A stretch of 64,000 nucleotides of DNA from Fen-1258 sp041658245 (GTDB lineage: Bacteria > Bacteroidota > Ignavibacteria > Ignavibacteriales > Melioribacteraceae), in contig JBBAAM010000017.1 of assembly GCA_041658245.1 (NCBI GenBank), forward strand, positions 1-64,000, given 5' to 3'. Position numbers and translations under genes: made by a program. This document shows, one piece after another, positions 1 to 7,970 of this stretch. The notes under the pieces were generated by a model, which searched no databases, had not been told where the DNA came from, and saw nothing but the letters and a program-made list of their open reading frames with translations. How positions within the stretch are numbered: position 1 is the first letter of the stretch; each line of letters begins with the position of its first letter.

Positions 1-444
1 ATTTATAGCGTGGCATCTTCCTTTTTCCTAAAAACTATTTATGAAATTGTTTTCAGGAATTTATTTAAACTTCTTTCATATTCCAACTTTTTACTGAACC
101 TTCTTATACTTTTTCGACAGTCTCGTTGAACGGGAGAGATGTGAAAGAACTCTGCACTTGAACATGCTGAAAGAGTAATGAAGAGAGAAAGAGAAATAAT
201 TTTTATAAAAGAAATTCTTTCAGTTCTAATTTTTCGCATAATTAAGTTATCCAATCGGTTGGGTTCAACTTAGCCCAAAACAAAATTGTTGTCAATCGTT
301 TTCTTGACCTCACCCGTCCATAATATGCCGGGCAAGCCGACCACCCCCTTTAATTCCCACTCCTTAGTTAAGGAGGGGGAGGTCAAGTTCACCTCTCAAT
401 TCTAAATTAATTATATTTATACCGAACGAATTCTCATAAGAACT
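1..444. other. Stretch without a supported gene
   Basis: Apart from the inverted repeat at 303-387 I see nothing convincing here. A 71-codon minus-strand frame (39-254) begins like a lipoprotein (lipobox LSAC), but its remainder is unlike any protein I recognise and it has no clear ribosome-binding site. Confidence 0.4.
303..387. repeat. MITE-like inverted repeat
   Basis: Outer arms CTTGACCTCACCC (303-315) and GGGGGAGGTCAAG (375-387) are inverted copies matching at 12 of 13 positions. An inner hairpin of CTCCTTA, GT, TAAGGAG lies at 360-375. No ORF fits inside. The layout resembles a small non-autonomous repeat; the end points are approximate. Confidence 0.4.
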
Positions 445-1812
445 ATGTATCCACAAAACGTACGGAAAAATATTGTTGTAATCGGAGGCAATGCTGCGGG
501 TCCCGCAGCGGCGGCAAAAGCAAAACGCACCACTCCCGATGCAAACGTTACGATGATCGAAGCGGGCGAGTTTATTTCTACCGGCACGTGCGAGCTTCCG
601 TATGTTCTTTCCGGCGAAATTAAAAATTATGAAGATATTGTTTTTTTCAGCGCGGATTCTTTCGAAAGAGAAAAAGGCGTTAAGGTTCTCACATCTCACT
701 TTGTTGAAAAGATAGACCGCAGTAAAAAAGTTCTTACTGTAATAAATCTTAGAGATGGGAATAAATTTGAACAACCGTATGATAAACTTATCTTATGCAC
801 AGGTTCAAATGCAAAATCAATTCCGTCACTGCCGAATAATCTTTCAAATGTTTTTACTCTCAAATCTGTTAGTGATCTAATTAATATTAAAAATTATTTA
901 GAGCGGAATAATGTCCGCAATCTTCTTGTTATCGGCGCCGGGTATATCGGTCTGGAAACAGCAGATGCGCTTAAAACTCTCGGTTACCCGGTAACAATTT
1001 TAGAAAAAGAAAACCTGCCAATGCCGGGATTGGAAGATGAAACACGTCATTTGGTTCTCGATCTTCTTGAGCAGAATAATGTTGAGTTTATAGGCGAAGC
1101 AAAAGATTATAGAATAAAACAAGACGGACAGAAATTCTTAAATCTGAAATTACAAGGCAGAGTTCTCGAATACGATCTTGTACTTCTCTCGATCGGATTT
1201 GAACCGAATAACACTCTGGCAGTTACATCAAAACTAAGCATTGGTAAGTTTGGCGGAGTCACAGTTGACCAGAGATTGAAAACGAATGACCCGAACATTT
1301 ATGCCGCGGGTGATTGCATAGAAGTTATCAACCGCTTAACAAGCAAACCGGATTATATTCCGCTTGCAACTATTGCACATCAGACGGGACACATTGCAGG
1401 AGAAAATGCAGCGGGCGGAAATTCGCAAGTGCAGCCATTCATAAAAAATATTGCAGTAAAATTTTTTGGTAAGACTTTAATATCTGTCGGCTTAAATTCT
1501 ATTGAAGCGAAAAAATATTTTCACAACACCAGAGAAGTTCACGCTGTAATTCCAAATCTTGTAAAAGTTATGCCGGATTCGGAAAATGTGTTTGGTAAGA
1601 TCATCTTTGATAAAAACAGTAAACTGATTCTCGGTGCCAGCTTTTTAGGGAATAGAGAAGCGGTTGGTTACGGCGATCTGATAGCATCGTTTATATCAAA
1701 CAAAATTAAAGCAACGGAGCTGGCAAAAATAAATTACAATTACACGCCTCCTGTTTCTCCGTTTGTAAATCTTTTATCCGTTCTCGGAAGAAAAATTGAG
1801 AGTGCTAAATGA
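445..1812 (+). CDS. CoA-disulfide reductase-like FAD/NAD(P)H oxidoreductase
   Basis: This is a pyridine nucleotide-disulfide oxidoreductase of 455 residues. The N-terminal FAD fold shows VIGGNAAGPAAA at 12-23, and a single redox cysteine lies at C49 in STGTCELPY. That is the position used by CoA-disulfide reductases and NADH oxidases, which have SFxxCGLPY. A second dinucleotide fold for NAD(P)H has VIGAGYIGLE at about 162-171, and the FAD-closing motif YAAGDC is at about 286-291. A dimerisation domain follows. The usual CG after the redox site is CE here, so the substrate is uncertain: CoA disulfide, another low-molecular-weight disulfide, polysulfide or O2 are all possible. It overlaps upp by four bases (ATGA), so the two are probably co-translated. 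No strong Shine-Dalgarno is visible at the ATG. Confidence 0.85.
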   Translation: MYPQNVRKNIVVIGGNAAGPAAAAKAKRTTPDANVTMIEAGEFISTGTCELPYVLSGEIKNYEDIVFFSADSFEREKGVKVLTSHFVEKIDRSKKVLTVINLRDGNKFEQPYDKLILCTGSNAKSIPSLPNNLSNVFTLKSVSDLINIKNYLERNNVRNLLVIGAGYIGLETADALKTLGYPVTILEKENLPMPGLEDETRHLVLDLLEQNNVEFIGEAKDYRIKQDGQKFLNLKLQGRVLEYDLVLLSIGFEPNNTLAVTSKLSIGKFGGVTVDQRLKTNDPNIYAAGDCIEVINRLTSKPDYIPLATIAHQTGHIAGENAAGGNSQVQPFIKNIAVKFFGKTLISVGLNSIEAKKYFHNTREVHAVIPNLVKVMPDSENVFGKIIFDKNSKLILGASFLGNREAVGYGDLIASFISNKIKATELAKINYNYTPPVSPFVNLLSVLGRKIESAK

Positions 1813-2435
1813 AAAAATTAATTATTGTAGATAATCCTCTTGTAAGACGTGATGTAACAATACTTCGAGATAAAGAAACTGATCCGAACGGATTCCGACT
1901 TGCGTTAGATCGTGTTTCTCATTCAATCGCAATTGAGATCAGTAAGTCGTTCGATCTAACAGAATTTGAAGTCGAAACTCCGCTTGAAAAAACCAAGGGT
2001 TATAAATTTTCAAAACAAGTTATTCTTATTCCTGTGTTACGTGCCGGATTAAGTATGGTAAGTTCTTTCTTGGAAATGATTCCCGATGCTAAAGTAGGGC
2101 ATATCGGTTTGCAGCGTGATGAGAAAACATTGAAGCCGATTGATTATTATTACAAAGCGCCAAAAAATTTAGATGAATCAATTACGATTGTATTAGATCC
2201 AATGCTTGCAACGGGAGGGAGCGCGGTAGCTTCGTTCAACTCTTTGAAAGATAAAGGCGCTAAGAAATGTATTCTTGCTTGTTTAATTGCCGCACCGGAA
2301 GGTGTTGAAAAAATGAACAGTGAACATCCCGATGTTGCAATTTATACCGCGGCTTTAGATAGGCAGTTAAATTCCGTTGGTTATATTCTTCCGGGACTTG
2401 GCGATGCGGGTGATAGAAATTTTGGAACACTTTAG
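1809..2435 (+). CDS. upp: Uracil phosphoribosyltransferase
   Basis: The enzyme converts uracil and PRPP to UMP in pyrimidine salvage. The 208 residues match the usual length. The PRPP-binding loop DPMLATGGSA lies at 130-139, and the C-terminal uracil-binding segment GYILPGLGDAGDRNFGT is at about 192-208. The start overlaps the stop of the upstream flavoprotein gene by four bases, which indicates translational coupling. The link between the two functions is unclear. Identification is firm. Confidence 0.95.
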   Translation: MKKLIIVDNPLVRRDVTILRDKETDPNGFRLALDRVSHSIAIEISKSFDLTEFEVETPLEKTKGYKFSKQVILIPVLRAGLSMVSSFLEMIPDAKVGHIGLQRDEKTLKPIDYYYKAPKNLDESITIVLDPMLATGGSAVASFNSLKDKGAKKCILACLIAAPEGVEKMNSEHPDVAIYTAALDRQLNSVGYILPGLGDAGDRNFGTL

Positions 2436-2455
2436 ATGAAAGGTTGTTAATAAAA

Positions 2456-2662
2456 ATGGATTTAATATTTGAATCAACTATTAAATGTCCTTACTGTGGA
2501 TTTGAAAAAACAGAAACAATGCCGGAGAATGCATGCCAACATTTTTATATGTGCGAAAACTGCAAAAAGATGTTGAAGCCAAAAGAAGGAGATTGCTGTG
2601 TTTTCTGTTCTTACGGGTCGGTTAAATGTCCACCGATTCAAAGTGAAAAAAAATGTTGCTGA
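2456..2662 (+). CDS. GDCCVxC-motif small cysteine-rich protein
   Basis: This 68-residue protein has CPYCGF near the start, CENC in the middle and GDCCVFCSYGSVKCPP near the end, and it finishes with two cysteines. It belongs to the small GDCCVxC family, members of which are annotated as (seleno)proteins because some carry selenocysteine. All positions are cysteine here. I place the start at the ATG at 2456, preceded by AAAGG at 2439-2443, rather than the in-frame TTG at 2444. It probably binds metal or acts in thiol redox chemistry, but the function is unknown. It sits between upp and relA/spoT with short gaps. Confidence 0.75.
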   Translation: MDLIFESTIKCPYCGFEKTETMPENACQHFYMCENCKKMLKPKEGDCCVFCSYGSVKCPPIQSEKKCC

Positions 2663-2672
2663 TTTATAAATT

Positions 2673-4850
2673 ATGGAACTGACGATTAGCATAAAACACC
2701 AGCGGATGTTAGAAGATCTCTTGAAGATCTGCAAAAAGAATCTTCCTTCCGTTAATGAAGCGCTTATCAAAAAAGCTTTTCAGTTGAGCCATGAGTCGCA
2801 CAAGAATGATTTCCGTGCATCGGGCGAGCCGTATTTCAATCATCCGTACGAAGTGGCAATGATTGTTGCACGCGAAATTCCTCTCGATGATATTTCCGTT
2901 GTAAGCGCACTTCTCCACGATGTGGTTGAAGACAGCGATATAAGTCTGGATTTTATTGCTAAAGAATTTAGTAAAGAAGTTGCAGAGATAGTTGACGGGG
3001 TTACTAAAATTGGCGGAGTGTTCAAGGGTCAGGAGATTACACAAGCAGAAAATTACCGCAAGATGCTTCTTTCAATGGTAAAAGATGTGCGTGTAATTCT
3101 TGTAAAGTTTGCAGATCGTCTTCACAACATGCGCACGCTTGAGTTTGTACATCCTCAGAAGCAGAGAAGAATTGCAAAAGAGACTTTGGAAATTTACGCA
3201 CCGTTCGCTCACCGTTTCGGGTTGGGAATATTAAAATGGGAGATGGAAGACCTCTCGTTCAAGTATCTCAACAAAGAAGCTTATGATGATATTGCAAACA
3301 AAATAAAAAATACACGCAAAGAGAGAGAATCATTCATCTCGCGATTTTCAAAACCGATTACTGAAAAACTCAAGGAACATCATATTAAATATGAACTTGG
3401 CGGAAGACCAAAACATCTCTACAGTGTTTACAGAAAAATGATAATTCAAAACCGTCCGTTCGAAGATATATATGATCTTCTTGCTATCAGAATTATTTTG
3501 GAAAGCGATGACACCAATGATTGCTATTATGTTCTTGGAATAATCAATCAACTTTACAAACCAATTGCTGACCGGTTCAAAGATTTTATCTCAATCCCCA
3601 AGAAAAATAATTATCAATCAATTCATACAACTGTAATTGGTCCGGATGGTAAGTTAGTTGAAGTTCAGATCAGAACACGGAAGATGCACGAAATTGCTGA
3701 ACGAGGTGTAGCGGCTCATTGGAAATATAAAGAGAACACAACAACTAAAGATAAAGATCTGGAAGAATGGGTAAGCTGGATCCGGGACATTTTTGAACAT
3801 GCGTCCAAGGATGAAGCTACAAAAGAAATCTTAGCAAGCTTCAAACTAAATTTATATCAAGACGAGATCTACATCTTTACGCCGAAGGGTGATTTAAGAA
3901 GATTACCATTAAACTCAACTCCGGTTGATTTTGCTTTTGAAATTCACAGCAACGTTGGTTATAAATGTATCGGTGCAAAAGTAAACGGCAAAATCGTTCC
4001 GCTTGATACAGTAATTCACAGCGGCGATCAAGTCGAGATCATTACTTCTAAAAATCAGCACCCGAATAAAAGCTGGCTGCAGTTCGTTCAGACTCACAAA
4101 GCAAAGAATAGCATCCGTAAATATTTGAACAAAGAAGAAGAGAAGCTTCTTGATTCCGGCAAAGAAATATGGGATAGAAAGATCAAGAAATTAAAACTCT
4201 CTTTTACTTCGGATGATCTTTCCAAACTTGTACGTAAACTTAAGTTCGATAACAACAGGCAATTTTTTAGAGCGATTGCACTAGACAAATTAAATTTGGA
4301 TGAGATACTGAATCCAAAAGTAGAAACAGATGAAAAAGAAAGTGTAGAAGTTGCGTTTGATAAATTTGCGAACATTGCTCGCAACACTGCAGGCGGAATT
4401 GTTGTTGAAGGCGATTCAAAAGGTTTTGCTTACTCTTATGCAAAATGCTGCAATCCAATTCCGGGTGATCAGGTGATTGGTTATGTTACGATAGGTGAGG
4501 GAATAAAAATCCATCGTAAAGACTGCAAGAACTTGATAAATATGATCAAGACAAATGAAGAACGGTTAATTCCGGTTAATTGGCCCAAATCAGACGGGGC
4601 GTTCTTCGTTGCCGGTCTTAGTATTAGAGGAGATGATGTTCCGGGAATCTTAAAAGACATTTCAAACAGTATTACTACTTATCAAAACACAAATATTAAA
4701 TCAGTAAATATCACAACAAATGATTCTATGTTTAAGGGAACGATCACGGTTTATGTAAAAGATTTGGAGCATTTAACGAAACTAATCGAGCGGTTAAAAA
4801 AGAACCGCGGTATCTATACAGTTGAAAGATTTGACGCGGAGAATCAATAA
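2673..4850 (+). CDS. Bifunctional (p)ppGpp synthetase/hydrolase RelA/SpoT
   Basis: This stringent-response enzyme makes and degrades (p)ppGpp and has 725 residues, a normal Rel length. The order is: an HD hydrolase domain with LLHDVVEDS around 81-88; a synthetase domain with GGRPKHLYSVYRKM, FKDFISIPKKNNYQSIHTTV and EVQIRTRKMHEIAERG at roughly 240-350; a TGS domain with IYIFTPKGDL at about 400; a cysteine-containing segment YAKCCNPIPGD around 590; and a C-terminal ACT domain. Both catalytic halves keep their key motifs, so it should be bifunctional. In this group one Rel protein usually does both jobs. ruvX follows with little or no gap. Confidence 0.93.
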   Translation: MELTISIKHQRMLEDLLKICKKNLPSVNEALIKKAFQLSHESHKNDFRASGEPYFNHPYEVAMIVAREIPLDDISVVSALLHDVVEDSDISLDFIAKEFSKEVAEIVDGVTKIGGVFKGQEITQAENYRKMLLSMVKDVRVILVKFADRLHNMRTLEFVHPQKQRRIAKETLEIYAPFAHRFGLGILKWEMEDLSFKYLNKEAYDDIANKIKNTRKERESFISRFSKPITEKLKEHHIKYELGGRPKHLYSVYRKMIIQNRPFEDIYDLLAIRIILESDDTNDCYYVLGIINQLYKPIADRFKDFISIPKKNNYQSIHTTVIGPDGKLVEVQIRTRKMHEIAERGVAAHWKYKENTTTKDKDLEEWVSWIRDIFEHASKDEATKEILASFKLNLYQDEIYIFTPKGDLRRLPLNSTPVDFAFEIHSNVGYKCIGAKVNGKIVPLDTVIHSGDQVEIITSKNQHPNKSWLQFVQTHKAKNSIRKYLNKEEEKLLDSGKEIWDRKIKKLKLSFTSDDLSKLVRKLKFDNNRQFFRAIALDKLNLDEILNPKVETDEKESVEVAFDKFANIARNTAGGIVVEGDSKGFAYSYAKCCNPIPGDQVIGYVTIGEGIKIHRKDCKNLINMIKTNEERLIPVNWPKSDGAFFVAGLSIRGDDVPGILKDISNSITTYQNTNIKSVNITTNDSMFKGTITVYVKDLEHLTKLIERLKKNRGIYTVERFDAENQ

Positions 4851-4863
4851 CAATGGAAAAATA

Positions 4864-5286
4864 TTGAACGAAGAACGAATACTTGCAATTGATTATGGTA
4901 CTAAAAGAATCGGTCTTGCTGTAACTGATCCGCTTAATATTTTTGCTTACCCGTTAATAACACTTCCAAATGATTCAAATTTTTTTGAGCGGTTAAAAAA
5001 AATTATTGATGAATATCATATCGTAAAAATAATTCTGGGTTATCCGTTAAAAGAAAACGGTGATGAATCAACAAGTTCTCAATCAGTATTAAAATTCAAA
5101 ACGGAATTAGAAAATAAAATTGTTTTGCAGATCGAATTGATAGATGAGAGATATTCATCTTCGATCGCACGTGAACGGATCATCCAATCAGTAAGTTCGA
5201 AGAAAAAGAGACGCGATAAATCGTTATTGGATAAAAATGCTGCAGCAGTGATCTTAGAGGACTACTTAAACACGGCTAAAAAATAA
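4864..5286 (+). CDS. ruvX: Putative pre-16S rRNA nuclease / Holliday junction resolvase-like YqgF
   Basis: The protein is of the RNase H-fold YqgF/RuvX family, implicated in 16S rRNA 5' end maturation. It shows AIDYGTKRIGLAVTD near the N-terminus with the catalytic Asp, then ILGYPLKENGDES, then IDERYSSSIA, and DKNAAAVILEDYL at the end. No ATG is available in frame. I choose the TTG at 4864, which gives the usual short N-terminus and 140 residues. A TTG at 4822 inside relA/spoT is the alternative. It is probably co-transcribed with relA/spoT. Confidence 0.85.
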   Translation: MNEERILAIDYGTKRIGLAVTDPLNIFAYPLITLPNDSNFFERLKKIIDEYHIVKIILGYPLKENGDESTSSQSVLKFKTELENKIVLQIELIDERYSSSIARERIIQSVSSKKKRRDKSLLDKNAAAVILEDYLNTAKK

Positions 5287-5317
5287 GAGTAAAACTGTTA
5301 GTAAAGTGATTAATAGA

Positions 5318-5346
5318 TTGACATTTTTAACATTATAAATTATTTT
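5318..5346 (+). promoter_or_regulatory. Sigma70-like promoter for the BMC shell unit
   Basis: A perfect -35 TTGACA (5318-5323) is followed after 17 bases by TATTTT (5341-5346). The same TTGACA-N17-TATTTT arrangement precedes the gene at 51411. It lies 33 bases upstream of the first BMC gene, so the shell genes probably have their own promoter. Confidence 0.5.
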
Positions 5347-5379
5347 GGATTAGTAATAAAACCAAAAGGGAGCACATCT

Positions 5380-5661
5380 ATGACACTTGACGCACTCGGA
5401 ATGATTGAAACCAAAGGTTTGGTCGGTGCAATCGAAGCTGCCGATGCTATGGTAAAAGCAGCTAAAGTAGAATTGATTGGAAAAGAAACTATCGGCGGCG
5501 GTTATGTAACTGTTCTTGTTAGAGGCGATGTTGGAGCAGTTAAAGCAGCAACAGATGCCGGTGCAGCCGCAGCTCAGAGAGTTGGTGAGTTGATTTCAGT
5601 CCATGTCATTCCACGTCCGCATAGTGATGTTGAATTGATTCTACCTAAACGCGCTAAATAA
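5380..5661 (+). CDS. BMC-domain shell protein, hexamer type (PduA/EutM-like)
   Basis: A single 93-residue BMC domain, the size of a canonical BMC-H protein that tiles microcompartment facets as hexamers. It shows ALGMIETKGLVGAIEAADAM at the start and RGDVGAVKAATDAGAAAAQ in the middle, followed by the typical HVIPRPHSDVE tail. The pore loop is TIGGG, close to the glycine-rich loop of PduA, which suggests passage of small polar metabolites. A GGGAG ribosome-binding site lies 10 bases before the ATG. It is the first gene of a two-gene unit with its own promoter and terminator. No pentamer or BMC-T gene is in the window. Confidence 0.95.
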   Translation: MTLDALGMIETKGLVGAIEAADAMVKAAKVELIGKETIGGGYVTVLVRGDVGAVKAATDAGAAAAQRVGELISVHVIPRPHSDVELILPKRAK

Positions 5662-5667
5662 AAATAT

Positions 5668-6366
5668 ATGCAATTTGCTTTAGGTCTTATTGAAACTAAG
5701 GGCTTGATCGGCGCTATAGAAGCCGCCGATGCTATGTTAAAAGCCGCTAATGTAAAATTAGTTAGTAAAGAAAAAATTACTGACGCGTTAGTTACTGTAA
5801 AAATTATCGGCGAAACCGCAGCTGTAAAATCTGCTGTTGATGCCGGTGCAGCCGCCGCTCAAAGAGTCGGTCAATTAGTTTCTGCACATGTAATTCCCCG
5901 TCCTGATGATCAAATCGAAGACCTCATTTATTATCCATCTATAACTACCGGAATTCAACCTGAAGAAGTTGTTAAAAAAGAAAAACCGGTTAAGGAAAAG
6001 ACTGTTGTTAGAGAAGTTGTTGATGAAAAAGTCGAAGACGAATCTCTCTTCGATGAAACTGAAAAAGAAGAGACGGAAACTGTTCCGCTTAAAAGAAGAG
6101 GCAGGCCTAGATTAGATAAATCAGAATCACTTACATCTTCACGTTTAGATTCACTTCGTAAAGAAGCTCTAAAAGAAATCGGTAAAGTAGAAGACGAGAA
6201 GCAATTAACTCCCGGAGAAATTCCTTCTAATGAACACCTTTCAGAATTGAATGTTCATGAGCTTCGTCATTTAGCAAGAAGCTTTGATAATTTTCCTATA
6301 AAGGGGAGACAAATCTCGAGAGCAAATAGAGATGAACTGATTGAGCACTTTGAGATGATTCGCTAA
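5668..6366 (+). CDS. BMC-domain shell protein with long C-terminal extension (AT-hook-like, SAP/Rho_N-like)
   Basis: Residues 1-86 are a BMC-H domain very similar to the neighbouring shell protein, but the pore loop reads KITDA in place of TIGGG. Residues 96-140 form a charged, mainly acidic linker that is probably disordered. Residues 142-151 read KRRGRPRLDK, an AT-hook-like core. Residues 190-229 (LSELNVHELRHLARSF through RANRDELIEHF) look like a SAP or Rho N-terminal helix-extended-helix fold that often binds nucleic acid. Only the BMC domain is certain; the rest is pattern recognition. It may be a minor facet protein whose tail anchors the shell to DNA, RNA or cargo. It starts 6 bases after the upstream gene. 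Confidence 0.9.
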   Translation: MQFALGLIETKGLIGAIEAADAMLKAANVKLVSKEKITDALVTVKIIGETAAVKSAVDAGAAAAQRVGQLVSAHVIPRPDDQIEDLIYYPSITTGIQPEEVVKKEKPVKEKTVVREVVDEKVEDESLFDETEKEETETVPLKRRGRPRLDKSESLTSSRLDSLRKEALKEIGKVEDEKQLTPGEIPSNEHLSELNVHELRHLARSFDNFPIKGRQISRANRDELIEHFEMIR

Positions 6367-6393
6367 ATCTCATTTACAAAATGATTAAAGATT

Positions 6394-6418
6394 AATCCCG
6401 CTAAGCGGGATTTTTTTT
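6394..6418 (+). terminator. Rho-independent terminator after the BMC unit
   Basis: An eight-base-pair stem AATCCCGC / GCGGGATT with loop TAA (6394-6412) is followed by a run of T. It closes the two-gene shell unit before the YbbR gene. Confidence 0.85.
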
Positions 6419-6428
6419 ATATTTAAGT

Positions 6429-7340
6429 ATGAAGAAAAAAGTTGTCACTATATCGTTAATTGCAATTTTCTCAATTGTGCTTTGGATCGCCGTTGCTCTT
6501 TCTGATATGTATATAACTACAATTGAAGTACCCGTTAAATTTACGGACCTACCCAAAAACTATGCGGTTGGTTCAACTTCAGTGGATAATGTTTATCTGC
6601 AGGTAAAAGGAAAAGGATGGGAGTTGACTAAATTAAGTCTTGGCGGAGATAATGAATTTAATATTTCTGTTCATAGAAGAGCCGGTAAGTATAGAAGCGA
6701 TTTAAGTAATTTTATTGATGCTAATCCATGGTTAGCGGCATCATTTCAAGTTTTGGAAATTGCACCATCACAGATTGAATATGAAATTGAAAGGAGCGGT
6801 TTGAAACGTGTGCCGGTTGTGCAAAATTTGAAATTTGATTTTAAACCGGGATTTGGTCTGGCGTCTAAAGTTAAAATCAATCCTGAAACTGTTGAAATCT
6901 CCGGTCCGACAAACCTACTTCAAAAAATTGATACAATAAAAACAGAATTCCGTGAGTTCACTGATATAAGTGATAATGTAAAACTCGATCTTCCGTTAGA
7001 AGTTCCGGATGGAATAACAATACAAAAGACAGAATTTTCTCTTGAATTCGAAGTGCAGAAGATTGTTGATAAAACTTTTGAATCAATTTTAATTGAGACA
7101 AGAAATGTTCCGCCTAATAAAGAACTAATTCTTTATCCGGCTAAAATAAATGTTGTATTGCGCGGAGGCATAAATAAACTTGGCAGACTTACTAACGACA
7201 GCATAAAAGTCTATGTTGATTTCTGGACAGCACTGAAAGAAAACGGAAAAACAATAGAACCAATTGTAGAATTTCCGCAATTCACAACTCTAACAATAAC
7301 ACAACCTAAAAAACTAGAATACATAATCAAACAGTATTAA
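6429..7340 (+). CDS. YbbR-domain membrane-anchored protein
   Basis: A 303-residue protein with one N-terminal membrane anchor (about residues 5-24) and an extracytoplasmic part made of YbbR-type beta repeats; examples are VPVKFTDLPKNYAV and later VPVVQNLKFDFKPGFGLASKVKINPETVEISGP (residues spaced through 125-170). In Firmicutes, YbbR proteins (CdaR) regulate the diadenylate cyclase CdaA; no cyclase gene is present here, so the role is open. It precedes tmk by only three bases and is probably co-transcribed with it. Confidence 0.75.
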   Translation: MKKKVVTISLIAIFSIVLWIAVALSDMYITTIEVPVKFTDLPKNYAVGSTSVDNVYLQVKGKGWELTKLSLGGDNEFNISVHRRAGKYRSDLSNFIDANPWLAASFQVLEIAPSQIEYEIERSGLKRVPVVQNLKFDFKPGFGLASKVKINPETVEISGPTNLLQKIDTIKTEFREFTDISDNVKLDLPLEVPDGITIQKTEFSLEFEVQKIVDKTFESILIETRNVPPNKELILYPAKINVVLRGGINKLGRLTNDSIKVYVDFWTALKENGKTIEPIVEFPQFTTLTITQPKKLEYIIKQY

Positions 7341-7343
7341 AAA

Positions 7344-7958
7344 ATGTTTATAACCTTTGAAGGACTCGACTTTTGCGGTAAATCAACTCAAGTGCAGCTC
7401 CTTGAGAATTATCTAATTGATAAAGGCGGTAAAGTAAAAATTATTCGCGAGCCCGGCGGGACACCAATTTCTGAAAAGATCCGCGATATCCTTTTAGATA
7501 AAAAAAATTCGGAAATATCTATTGAAACCGAGCTGATTTTATTTTCGGCAAGCAGATCACAACTGGTTAATCAAGTCATACTTCCCGCATTAAAGGAAAA
7601 TTACTATGTGATCTCCGACCGCTTCCACGATTCTTCAATTGCATATCAAGCATTTGGCAGAAAAATTAATCTTGGATTTGTAGAAGAACTGCAGCAATTT
7701 GTCATCGGGAAAGCAGTTCCGGATATTACTTTCTTTCTTGATATTTCTATTGATGAAGTAATAAAAAGAAAATCTAAAGTAAAACAGATAGAGCTGGACC
7801 GTATAGAACTTTCCAAAATGGATTTTTATAAACGTGTACGGAACGGCTATCTCTACATGGCAGAAAAAGAAAAACGGTTCAAAATAATAAACGGCGAGCT
7901 TCCAATAGAACAGATCCATAAAATTATTATTGATGAAGTAAAGAAATTAGAGAATTAG
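7344..7958 (+). CDS. tmk: Thymidylate kinase
   Basis: The enzyme phosphorylates dTMP to dTDP. The protein has 204 residues, typical for the family. The P-loop is GLDFCGKST at 7-15, the DR(Y/F)-type motif SDRFHDSSIAYQAFGR lies around 91-106, and IREPGGTPISEKIR is the usual dTMP-site segment near 37-50. It sits between the YbbR gene and an S41 protease with short gaps, consistent with an operon. Confidence 0.93.
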   Translation: MFITFEGLDFCGKSTQVQLLENYLIDKGGKVKIIREPGGTPISEKIRDILLDKKNSEISIETELILFSASRSQLVNQVILPALKENYYVISDRFHDSSIAYQAFGRKINLGFVEELQQFVIGKAVPDITFFLDISIDEVIKRKSKVKQIELDRIELSKMDFYKRVRNGYLYMAEKEKRFKIINGELPIEQIHKIIIDEVKKLEN

Positions 7959-7970
7959 AAAGGAAACATT

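Noticed and set aside
39..254. Minus-strand 71-codon frame starting like a lipoprotein
   Set aside because: The lipobox is plausible, but the rest is low-complexity basic sequence without homology I can see, and the start lacks a ribosome-binding site.
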